This document shows positions 32,680 through 40,350 of a DNA stretch of 64,000 bases, piece after piece. The notes below the pieces were generated by a model. That model was not told where the DNA came from. It saw nothing but the letters and a program-made list of their open reading frames with translations, and did not search any database. The DNA is taken from contig NZ_JAHUTS010000002.1 of assembly GCF_019209835.1 (NCBI RefSeq), positions 310,001-374,000 on the forward strand, written 5' to 3'. The translations under genes were made by a program, and so were the position numbers. This stretch comes from Enterovibrio paralichthyis (lineage in GTDB: Bacteria > Pseudomonadota > Gammaproteobacteria > Enterobacterales > Vibrionaceae). Numbering within the stretch: position 1 is the stretch's first letter; each line of letters begins with the position of its first letter.

Positions 32680-33231
32680 TTACCAGCTTCGCACCGGCCC
32701 AGTATCGATATGGACAAACCCACTGTTAGGGTAGTAACCCACACCGCCTGCTTTTAGCGACAGTGCCGCTTTGCGGATATCAGCCAATGGCACACGTTCG
32801 ATAAAGAAGTCGATCGCCTGCCCGGTCATGTGATAACTCTTCTTGGCTTGCCCACCACCGTTTTTACGCAACATCTCATTGGTTGCGGGAGAGCGATAGC
32901 CGGAAACCATCGTAATAGGATGCTTTGCCCCAACCAGCTTACAGATTGCAGCAAGCTGATCGTACAGTTTCGGATCCATATCCGTCGCTTCATCACGACG
33001 AAAATCCCGGCACAAATGGTTCAACTCAACCAGTTCATTTTTGATGTATGTTTTGCCATCAAAATAGCAAACATCGGCCTGTTCTCCCGTATTCAGGCTA
33101 AACATGCTCAAATTTCGCGGTTTTCCCGCTGCCAAAGGTAACGCGATTGCCTTTCCGGGTAAGGCCGCCGCCACAAGACACGCCGCACCGCCTAATAAAA
33201 AGCGTCGACGCTGGGTATCCAAACCGTCCAT
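32680..33231 (-). CDS. mepK: MepK-type murein endopeptidase (YcbK, DUF882/M15 fold), Tat-exported
   Basis: The 183-residue protein starts with a twin-arginine signal (QRRRFLLGGAACLVAAALPG). A lysostaphin/M15-like zinc fold follows: SGYRSPATNEMLR, SYHMTGQAIDFF (H and D ligands) and GFVHIDTG (last H). MepK cuts the 3-3 (mDAP-mDAP) cross-links that L,D-transpeptidases make. The ldtD gene lies just upstream on the same strand, so maker and cutter are paired as in E. coli. ATG 33231 is chosen; ATG 33252 is also possible, and neither has a strong ribosome site. Confidence 0.9.
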   Translation of the reverse strand: MDGLDTQRRRFLLGGAACLVAAALPGKAIALPLAAGKPRNLSMFSLNTGEQADVCYFDGKTYIKNELVELNHLCRDFRRDEATDMDPKLYDQLAAICKLVGAKHPITMVSGYRSPATNEMLRKNGGGQAKKSYHMTGQAIDFFIERVPLADIRKAALSLKAGGVGYYPNSGFVHIDTGPVRSW

Positions 33232-33252
33232 AAACAACCAACTAATTCCCAT

Positions 33253-33534
33253 AACAAAGTAAAAAACCCAAACGGCGCAGCCAATGTCCTGAAGTCAGCA
33301 GAAATGCTGAGACCGCGCCGAAAAACAGATGGGAATCTAACGGGATAGGATCAGATAATCAAATCCACAACTGTCTCAATTACGAACCATTCGTTGTAAT
33401 AATCACCGTTTATTGATGATTTATGGCTGTTTTTTGACCTTGTCAGGGGAATGTAAAAATCTGTAAGTGTGCTGAAGATCTCAAAGGAGGTCGGCAAGAA
33501 GGCGCTTTCCGGGACGCGCCAACCCGCCGAAAAA
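33253..33534 (-). other. intergenic region between ldtD and mepK
   Basis: 282 bp, unusually long for this pair. No hairpin with a T-run was found, so both read-through and a separate mepK promoter are possible. Confidence 0.3.
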
Positions 33535-35175
33535 TTAAGACTGGTTGTTGCTGGCGGTCAGCGAAACGGCAGTATTGCGTTTCGGTCTGGCGTCGTAATG
33601 GTAAACATCGTCACGGTATTCCACTTCACCACTTTCGTTAACCCAAGCCGTTTGGTAGATGGTGTAAACCGCGTAACGCTTGCGCAGGGATACCCATTTG
33701 GTTTCCGGTATTCTGCGGTAGTAATCGTAGTCGCCATAATTGAATCCAGAGCGACTGATCAAAATCTCCGCCAAGGTTTCGGCTTTCTGAACCCGGATAC
33801 ATCCGGAGCTGAACGCCCTGCGCTCTTTGGCAAACAGACTTTTCGCCGGTGTGTCATGCAAATAAATAGCATTGCCATTTGGTGTGTTGAACTTGAAACG
33901 ACCCAAGGCATTCATATCGCCGGGAGACTGCTGCAACCGGTAAGGGAAGTCATTTGGGTTGATGTTCTGCCAGTCTATCTGCTCAGAAGGGATTTCCTGA
34001 GCGTCAGTCCAGTCACTCAACACCGTATAGCTGTTTTTTTCCAGATACTCACTGTCATTGCGTAATTTCGGCAGAATATCCTTTCGCATGATTTTCACGG
34101 GCACATTCCAGGCAGGATTAAACACCACCGAATCCAGCCGCGAATCAAACAGTGGCGTGCGGCGGCTTGGACGCCCAACCACCACTTTGCTGTCCAGAAT
34201 CAACTCGCTGTCTATCCAAAGCTGCATTTCATAGTTGGGGATATTGACCAGAATGATACTTTCACGCTCAGTGGGCCATAGGCGCAAGCGCTCCATGTTC
34301 AGCGCCAGAATCTGAATGCGGGTGTTAGCAGACTTGTTGAGCCAGCGGCGTGTTGACTTACCAATCACGCCATCTTGTTTCAGGCCATGCCTACCCTGGA
34401 ATCGTTTGACAGCGTCAACCAAAAGCGGGTGAAAGTAGTTAACCCGTTCGATTTTCAAGCGCTGGGCATCAGCTTTTGCCAGCACGCCCTGACGTTCAAG
34501 TGCGGTAATAAAGTGGTCAGCATCCTCTAGCGGATCACCCTCCCGGATCAAGCCTTTTTGAACTATCTTGGGCCAGATATGCGTTTGCATATCCTGCAAT
34601 TTCACAATGGCTTTTGCCATTGCACGGTACTGGGGTGTGTCAGGACGCAAACCAAATACAAAGTCATACAATGCATTCTGGGTGGCTGCCGCAATAAGGG
34701 ATAATGTGCGCCCTTGAGTAGGGACAGGAAGCTGCTCAGTGATGTCAGTGCCGAAATACCACCTTTTACCGTGCTCAGGTATCTGGTCAATGTAACTCAT
34801 AAGCGCTAACAGGCTGTCTGTTGCGAAGACATCATAGGCGCGCCAGTCGCCACTGTTTCGCAAATCACGGAGCAATAAAGCCCGCCATTCGAAGTCTTGG
34901 CTGATACCTGCCAGAGAAATGATATTGATCTGGGTTTCCAGCTCATCTTTCGCGCGATAGTCGCGCCAGATTGGAGCAAATGAGAATTGATCATAGATAG
35001 TTGCAAGCGTTCTGTCATAGACGACGGCATCCGCCTGAGGTTCTGCCTGTCGCACCCACAGCATTGCCTCGAGCGAAGGTTGGGTTTCAGCTTCAGCTAC
35101 CTCAACCGCCCAGACCGATTGTGATAAGACAACAAACAAAATGACTGTCTTAAAAAGCGTACGAGAAAAATCCAT
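33535..35175 (-). CDS. ldtD: L,D-transpeptidase LdtD (YcbB)
   Basis: The 546-residue precursor has a signal peptide (about 1-23), a helical N-terminal region, a peptidoglycan-binding domain with HPLLVDAVKRFQGRHGLKQDG (described, about 255-275), and a YkuD catalytic domain ending in HDTPAKSLF...SSGCIRV with nucleophile C459. It forms 3-3 cross-links in periplasmic peptidoglycan and makes cells less dependent on PBPs. ATG 35175 with GGAGGTGG upstream is preferred to a start at 35256. It is followed by mepK, as in E. coli, but mukB is not adjacent here. Confidence 0.94.
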   Translation of the reverse strand: MDFSRTLFKTVILFVVLSQSVWAVEVAEAETQPSLEAMLWVRQAEPQADAVVYDRTLATIYDQFSFAPIWRDYRAKDELETQINIISLAGISQDFEWRALLLRDLRNSGDWRAYDVFATDSLLALMSYIDQIPEHGKRWYFGTDITEQLPVPTQGRTLSLIAAATQNALYDFVFGLRPDTPQYRAMAKAIVKLQDMQTHIWPKIVQKGLIREGDPLEDADHFITALERQGVLAKADAQRLKIERVNYFHPLLVDAVKRFQGRHGLKQDGVIGKSTRRWLNKSANTRIQILALNMERLRLWPTERESIILVNIPNYEMQLWIDSELILDSKVVVGRPSRRTPLFDSRLDSVVFNPAWNVPVKIMRKDILPKLRNDSEYLEKNSYTVLSDWTDAQEIPSEQIDWQNINPNDFPYRLQQSPGDMNALGRFKFNTPNGNAIYLHDTPAKSLFAKERRAFSSGCIRVQKAETLAEILISRSGFNYGDYDYYRRIPETKWVSLRKRYAVYTIYQTAWVNESGEVEYRDDVYHYDARPKRNTAVSLTASNNQS

Positions 35176-35743
35176 GCGCCACCTCCAACTAGAGATCCTA
35201 GTATGGCAAACGTCACAGTTTTTGTTGCCGGAAATTGCATGAATATTTGAAAACAAAGAGTTAGAAAACCTTCATCAAAAAGCATTAGCCCACCCTGAAT
35301 TAGGATTTGCATATGCAATTGTTTTTAATGAATTTTGACACTTTAAAATGATTAATCGAATGCCATTTTTCCGGTTTGGATACTCAGTCGAAAAAAGCGT
35401 TCAGGTGTTGTATCTCATTGCATTCGTGGACAAAATCCTGCTATAGACATGCCTTCCTCTCGATGACTAAAAATCTTGCCAAACTCAGGTTAAACCCGGC
35501 AATTTTTCAGGCAGAACATCATTGATCGCTCCCACTTTTTCACGCCTATCTCACCCTGCTCTTTTCGCCGTTGAGTGGGCAACATCCTTGAGAAAACGGT
35601 TAATTAGCGTGTATGGTTAATGTTTTAAGACATTGGCCTGCTCCTACCTCTGTTTATCGGTAAGAAAGGGCTTTAACATTTGATGTTTAACCCGGATAAT
35701 CCCGGCACTTTACGTTTCGCTGTTGTTTAAAGGAGAGGCTTCG
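35176..35743. promoter_or_regulatory. long divergent intergenic region between ldtD and the CosR-like gene
   Basis: 568 bp without a supported gene. A perfect palindrome TTGCATATGCAA lies at 35307-35318, and GGG-CTTTAACAT-TTG-ATGTTTAA-CCC (about 35668-35693) is a candidate operator near the regulator's start. The length leaves room for an unrecognised small RNA or small gene. Confidence 0.4.
35668..35693 (+). promoter_or_regulatory. imperfect palindrome, candidate autoregulatory operator
   Basis: GGGCTTTAACAT and ATGTTTAACCC are inverted around TTG with one mismatch and one extra base. It ends 50 bp before the MarR-type regulator start. Confidence 0.35.
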
Positions 35744-36241
35744 ATGGAGAAGCACGAAGAGGTACTGGTAGCATTACGACAAATTATTCGAGCCATCGAT
35801 TTGCATTCACGCAAACTCAATAAAGTTGCTGGCCTGACAGGCCCACAATTGGTATTGATGCGCGCTATCCAGGATCTCGGTGAGGTGACTATCCGCCAGT
35901 TGTCCAACCACACCAACATGAGCCAAGCAACAGCAACAACCATTCTGGACAGACTTGCGAGCCGAAACCTGATTGTCCGCGTTCGAAGCAACCTGGATAA
36001 ACGCAAGGTGCATGCGCACCTGACACCTGAAGGCATGCAGGCACTGGAACAAGCGCCGAAACCGTTGCAGGAAAGCTTCATCTCCCGCTTTCAGTCTTTG
36101 GAAGAGTGGGAACAGTCGCTGCTGATCTCCTCGGTTCAACGCATTTCTTCAATGATGAATGCCGACAACATTGATGCAGCGCCTCTGTTAGAAGTCTCGC
36201 TGCTGACCACTGCAGAAGAAGAACATAAAAACGAACGCTGA
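35744..36241 (+). CDS. cosR: MarR-family regulator, CosR/EctR-like
   Basis: From ATG 35744 (AGGAGAGG upstream) the protein has 165 residues. A MarR winged helix lies at about 30-105: LTGPQLVLMRAIQDLGEVTIRQLS, the recognition helix NMSQATATTILDRL and the wing DKRKVHAHLTPEG. The opening MEKHEEVLVALRQIIRAID and the overall sequence resemble Vibrio CosR, the salt-responsive repressor of compatible-solute genes. No ectoine or betaine genes are in this window, so that role is inferred from similarity. A perfect bidirectional terminator follows. Confidence 0.72.
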   Translation: MEKHEEVLVALRQIIRAIDLHSRKLNKVAGLTGPQLVLMRAIQDLGEVTIRQLSNHTNMSQATATTILDRLASRNLIVRVRSNLDKRKVHAHLTPEGMQALEQAPKPLQESFISRFQSLEEWEQSLLISSVQRISSMMNADNIDAAPLLEVSLLTTAEEEHKNER

Positions 36242-36246
36242 GTTAA

Positions 36247-36273
36247 ACAAAGAGCCCTTGATGGGCTCTTTGT
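36247..36273. terminator. bidirectional terminator
   Basis: ACAAAGAGCCC (36247-36257) and GGGCTCTTTGT (36263-36273) form a perfect 11-bp stem between convergent genes. Confidence 0.92.
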
Positions 36274-36275
36274 CG

Positions 36276-37160
36276 TTAAGCTTCTTTCGTTGCCCGCCGC
36301 GTGCCAATGATTCCCGTCGCCAAAGCCGTTCCCAGGAATATTGTCGCCCCGCCAACCGCCATTCGTGACGTAATAGTCTCGCCCAGAAACAAGGCGCCCC
36401 AAAGCGCGGCAAAAAGGGGAATGAGGAAGGTAACAGCAATGGTGTTTGCCGGACCAATACTCCGGATTAACCGGAAAAAGAGAATGTAGGCAAACCCGGT
36501 TGATACCACACCAAGCAAGATACCTGCAGACCAAGCGGATGCGGTTGGCGCTGTATCCGGCCAGAAAGCAATCCCCATAGGTAGAAGCACGACCATAGCG
36601 CCTATCTGGCTGCCTGCCGCAGTAACCAGTGGCGGAACACCAGAGAGGTAACGCTTTGTATAGCTGGCAGACACGCCGTAAAACACGGTTGCGCCCAACA
36701 CCGCCAACACAGGCCATCCCAAACCCTGCTGCCCAAAATCAAGTTTTCCCCACACCAGAATCAATACACCAACAACGCCAAGTACCAGACCAGCAATACG
36801 CCGTCCATTCATTGCTTCTCCCAACCAGAAGTACGCAATGATCGCTCCCCAGATGGGTGTCCCTGCGTTAAGTATCGAAGCAAAACTGCCTGACACGCTG
36901 ACCATGGCATAGGCAAAAAGTAAAAAAGGAATGGCGGAACTGAACAACCCAACCGTACAAGCATGGAACCAGTTTTCCCTCAGTGCATTGACCTGACGGC
37001 GGACAACAAGAATGGGAACCAGGAAAAGCGTCGCCAGCCCCACCCTTACCAAAATCAGCGCAAAGGGCCCAAATTCCGGTACGGCATAACGGATGAGAAT
37101 AAAGGAGCCGCCCCACAGCGCAGCCAGTAACAGCAGTTCCGTCACATCGAATCTATTCAT
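36276..37160 (-). CDS. EamA/DMT-family transporter
   Basis: The 294-residue protein has ten hydrophobic segments in two EamA repeats. LLAALWGGSFILIRYAVPEFGP (described, about 11-32) and RVGLATLF are typical of the RhaT/YdcZ-like drug/metabolite exporters. YFWLGEAMNGRRIAGLVLG (about 111-129) and FLGETITSRMAVGGATIF (about 251-268) are the matching end-of-repeat segments. The substrate is unknown. It is convergent with the CosR-like gene and shares its terminator. Confidence 0.85.
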   Translation of the reverse strand: MNRFDVTELLLLAALWGGSFILIRYAVPEFGPFALILVRVGLATLFLVPILVVRRQVNALRENWFHACTVGLFSSAIPFLLFAYAMVSVSGSFASILNAGTPIWGAIIAYFWLGEAMNGRRIAGLVLGVVGVLILVWGKLDFGQQGLGWPVLAVLGATVFYGVSASYTKRYLSGVPPLVTAAGSQIGAMVVLLPMGIAFWPDTAPTASAWSAGILLGVVSTGFAYILFFRLIRSIGPANTIAVTFLIPLFAALWGALFLGETITSRMAVGGATIFLGTALATGIIGTRRATKEA

Positions 37161-37427
37161 GGTATTAGTCCTTCAGAGTCGGTCAGACGAAATAAGCATA
37201 CCGGGAAGGTCGCCGGATCCTCGCCGGATTCGGCACTGACAAACCGTGAAGCAGCTTTTCACTGCTTTCTCTTGATGAAGCGTGGCCGCAAGATTCAGCT
37301 AACGTCATCAAAGAAAAAGAAAATACTAGATGAACATTTTTTGCCGACTTTTTCCGCCATCAGGTGATTGAAATTTGACGTTAAACATCTAGTTTTAATA
37401 GATAGGCAAATTATCAAGGTTGAAACA

Positions 37428-38651
37428 ATGTCGCGCCAAAGGCGAATACTCGTCGTTGATGACTCCCAGGCTATGACTGTGATGGTCAAAAGCATGTTGG
37501 CTGAACTTGGGCACAGGACAGTCGACTGTTTCACTTGCCCGGAGAAAGCGCTCAACGAGCTGCGCGATGACCCGTCTCGATATGATATTGTCCTGACCGA
37601 CTTAAACATGCCTGGCATGGACGGCATGGCGCTGATCCGTGAACTGGGTAACATGCATTACAAAGGCAGCATTTGTATTATTTCGGATTTGGACAGCAGG
37701 ATCATTGAACTGGCAGCAGAAGTTGCCCGACAGCAACAGGTCTGCCTGCTTGGCAGCATTGCAAAACCCATTCAGCAAGAAGCCTTGCAACTCATCATTG
37801 ACCGCAAGCTGCAACTCGAAGAGCGTAAGTTCACCAACTACGAGAAAATGAGCGCGGAGGAGTTACTCCACCACATCGAGCGCCATCAGGTCGCTCCATA
37901 CTATCAACCCAAATTGAATGCCAGAACCAACCTAGTAGACAGTCTGGAAGTGTTGGCGAGGATTGAAAAGCCGGGGCAAAGCAGTGCGATCCTTCCCGGC
38001 CGCTTCATTCCGACTGCGGTTGAGCATGACCTTATGGATTTGCTGACCATGCAACTGGCAGAAACGACAGCCAAGCACATTGGTACTCTCTCTGAAATTT
38101 TTGGCGACAAAGTCAAAATCAGCCTCAACCTCTCTGCGCAGCAACTTGCAGATTTGGAAATAGCCGACCGACTCGATAGCCTTTTCCAGTTTCGTGACAT
38201 CGACAAGTCGCGCGTCATTCTGGAAATAACTGAAGAATACGCTCTGAAATCATCAGAGCAGATGGAATCGCTTAACCGCCTCAGAATCAAAGGCTATGGA
38301 TTGTCACTGGACGATTTCGGCACCGGATTTACCAACCTTCATCAGCTTCGCAGCCTGCCGTTTACTGAAGTAAAAATCGACCGGACTCTGGTAAGCCAAA
38401 TCCACAGCGACAAATTCAGCCAGGTGATTGTGCAATCCCTGTCAGAAATTACCGAGAAATTCGATGTGGGCCTGGTGGCTGAAGGGGTCGAAAACTTTGC
38501 CGAACTCGAATACCTCTCAACCCGTTACCCTGACATCCTGTTGCAAGGCTTTCTTATCTCAAAGCCGAAACCCATTGATTGTTTAGCCTCCTGGTACAAA
38601 AGCTGGCTCAAAGGCGTCGGTATCGAGGATCACAAAACCTACACCCAATAA
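37428..38651 (+). CDS. response regulator with EAL phosphodiesterase output
   Basis: The 407-residue protein has a receiver domain (about 5-125; acidic D11 and D12, phospho-acceptor D58, K113) and an EAL domain (about 142-395). The catalytic residues look complete: E174 in an EVL version of EAL, N234, E266 in LEITEE, D295-D296 in LDDFGTG, K316 and E352 in AEGVEN. It should hydrolyse c-di-GMP on phosphorylation by a histidine kinase that is not encoded nearby. ATG 37428 follows AAGGT; an extension to 37368 adds a poor leader. Confidence 0.92.
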   Translation: MSRQRRILVVDDSQAMTVMVKSMLAELGHRTVDCFTCPEKALNELRDDPSRYDIVLTDLNMPGMDGMALIRELGNMHYKGSICIISDLDSRIIELAAEVARQQQVCLLGSIAKPIQQEALQLIIDRKLQLEERKFTNYEKMSAEELLHHIERHQVAPYYQPKLNARTNLVDSLEVLARIEKPGQSSAILPGRFIPTAVEHDLMDLLTMQLAETTAKHIGTLSEIFGDKVKISLNLSAQQLADLEIADRLDSLFQFRDIDKSRVILEITEEYALKSSEQMESLNRLRIKGYGLSLDDFGTGFTNLHQLRSLPFTEVKIDRTLVSQIHSDKFSQVIVQSLSEITEKFDVGLVAEGVENFAELEYLSTRYPDILLQGFLISKPKPIDCLASWYKSWLKGVGIEDHKTYTQ

Positions 38652-38672
38652 CCCTGATCGCCTGCCTGATTC

Positions 38673-38697
38673 AACCGCCAGTCACTGCCTGGTGGTT
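38673..38697 (+). terminator. possible terminator after the receiver-EAL gene
   Basis: AACCGCCAG and CTGGTGGTT pair (one G-T) around 7 nt. A T-rich stretch only follows about 10 nt later, so it is weak. Confidence 0.45.
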
Positions 38698-38808
38698 GCC
38701 AAGCGTTTTCTGTTTTCATTTAGCCACTTATTTTGTATATATACCCAAATAGACGCCATACAGTGACGTATGAACCTCCCCTCTGGCACGTTTGACAAGG
38801 AAGCAGAT

Positions 38809-39501
38809 ATGAAGACTATTGGCATAATTGGCGGAATGAGCTGGGAGTCAACCGCGACCTACTACCGCTTATTGAACCAGCGGGTCAGACAGCAACTTGG
38901 TGGACACCACTCAGCCAAACTAATGATAAGCAGTGTCGACTTTGCCGAAGTAGAAGCGCTTCAACGCGCGGGTGACTGGGATAATGCGGCCGCAATGTTG
39001 GCTGACGAGGCACTGAAACTTCAAAATGCCGGCGCAGATTTCATTGTGATTGCAACCAACACTATGCACAAAGTCGCGCCAGAGATTCAGGCTGCGATCT
39101 CTATTCCCTTGCTGCACATTGCCGATGCCACCGCAGAGCGCCTAAAGCGCGATGGCAACCATCATGTGGGGCTGCTGGGCACACGGTTTACTATGTCACA
39201 GCCCTTTTATAAAGAGCGGCTTGAATCCCACGGCATTCGCGTCACCGTGCCGGAAGATTGGCATCAGGACATCGTCCACGAGATTATCTATCAGGAGCTG
39301 GTTCAAGGCGAAATCAACTCCCATTCCCGGAAACAGTACCTATCTGTGATTGACTCGCTAAAGCATCAAGGCGTTGATGCGATTATTCTTGGCTGCACTG
39401 AAATCGGCCTTTTGGTGCAGCAACATCACACCCCGGTTCCCCTTTATGACACCACCGATCTTCACGCAGAATCCGCTGTGAATATGGCGTTGTCCGACTG
39501 A
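38809..39501 (+). CDS. aspartate/glutamate racemase family protein, YgeA type
   Basis: The 230-residue protein is collinear with E. coli YgeA: KTIGIIGGMSWESTATYYR at the start, ATNTMHKV in the middle and LGCTEIGLL later. In this subgroup the first of the two catalytic cysteines is replaced: TNT stands where most racemases have CNT, while the second (GCTE) is kept. E. coli YgeA has the same Thr and still acts, mainly in one direction. ATG 38809 with AAGGAAG upstream is preferred. A GNAT gene follows 19 nt later, probably in the same unit. Confidence 0.85.
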   Translation: MKTIGIIGGMSWESTATYYRLLNQRVRQQLGGHHSAKLMISSVDFAEVEALQRAGDWDNAAAMLADEALKLQNAGADFIVIATNTMHKVAPEIQAAISIPLLHIADATAERLKRDGNHHVGLLGTRFTMSQPFYKERLESHGIRVTVPEDWHQDIVHEIIYQELVQGEINSHSRKQYLSVIDSLKHQGVDAIILGCTEIGLLVQQHHTPVPLYDTTDLHAESAVNMALSD

Positions 39502-39520
39502 AGTAATTAAGGACACATCA

Positions 39521-40027
39521 ATGACGATAAGGACAGCGACGGCAGCAGATCTGCCCGCAATCAACGCTATTTATAACCATTACGTAAAACACACCTCCAT
39601 CACCTTTGACTATGACGAATGGGAGATTGAGCGCCGGGAAGCTTGGTTTAATAAACTGACTGACAGTGATGGCTACTATCACGTACTGGTGAAAGAAGAC
39701 GACCAGGGGGAAGTGATTGGGTTTGCCTACAATGGGGAATTTCGCGAAAAGCTGGCCTATAAAGTCAGTTCCGAAATCACTATTTACCTACATCATGAAT
39801 GCCATGCCAAAGGGCTGGGATCTGCCCTGATGCAAACACTGCTGGAAAAAATGGCACACTCCCCGGTAAAAAGGGCTTATTCGGTTATCACTTTGCCAAA
39901 TCCAGCGTCCATCCGTTTGCATGAGAAGTTTGGTTTTCAACAAGTTGGGATACTGACTAACGTGGGATACAAATTTGACCAATTTCACAGTGTCGCGATT
40001 TTGGAAAAAACTAGCCTCACAGCATAA
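39521..40027 (+). CDS. GNAT N-acetyltransferase (phosphinothricin/methionine-sulfoximine acetyltransferase-like)
   Basis: The 168-residue GNAT protein shows TIRTATAADLPAINAIYNHYV at the start, IYLHHECHAKGLGSALMQTLL (acetyl-CoA loop HAKGLGSAL, about 94-103) and LHEKFGFQQVG in the final strand-helix. The layout is that of the PAT/MddA group that acetylates glutamine-analogue amino acids such as methionine sulfoximine. It follows the racemase gene by 19 nt with AAGGA before ATG 39521, so the two may act together on unusual amino acids, which is inference. Confidence 0.85.
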   Translation: MTIRTATAADLPAINAIYNHYVKHTSITFDYDEWEIERREAWFNKLTDSDGYYHVLVKEDDQGEVIGFAYNGEFREKLAYKVSSEITIYLHHECHAKGLGSALMQTLLEKMAHSPVKRAYSVITLPNPASIRLHEKFGFQQVGILTNVGYKFDQFHSVAILEKTSLTA

Positions 40028-40350
40028 ACAGCCACGGAAACTTACTTTCGACTGAAACAGGCTGGGCATCAGGCTTCTACACTGCCCAGCTATAAATACA
40101 CACTCAAAAGTTTGCTAAACCCATCATTTAAGGCAGGCGGCGTCGATATGGTTATTTTTCCATACATTGCACATTGCTTCTGCTTTCAAATCAACTGCTT
40201 TAACGACCGATGACCCTGCTGCTGCTCGCCCGCTCAACCCTTTCATAGAAAACCTGAGGGATATTAATTTTTGACGCAGATCCCAAAAACGTTTTCTACA
40301 CTAACAGTGTTGTAAGTAAGACATTAGTAACACTTTTGGGGGCGGGAAAC
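40028..40350 (+). promoter_or_regulatory. intergenic region upstream of the chemotaxis receptor gene
   Basis: 323 bp without a gene. GCTGGGCA (40061-40068) and TGCCCAGC (40083-40090) form an 8-bp inverted repeat with a 14-nt loop and no T-run, possibly a weak terminator of the GNAT gene. No flagellar sigma promoter was recognised. Confidence 0.35.

Noticed and set aside
33469..34065. 198-codon plus-strand frame opposite ldtD
   Set aside because: It covers the conserved YkuD domain in antisense; an AAAGGAGG sequence near 33483 is not followed by a start at useful distance.
37368..37427. N-terminal extension of the receiver-EAL protein
   Set aside because: The receiver domain starts right after ATG 37428, which has AAGGT upstream; the extension has no ribosome site.
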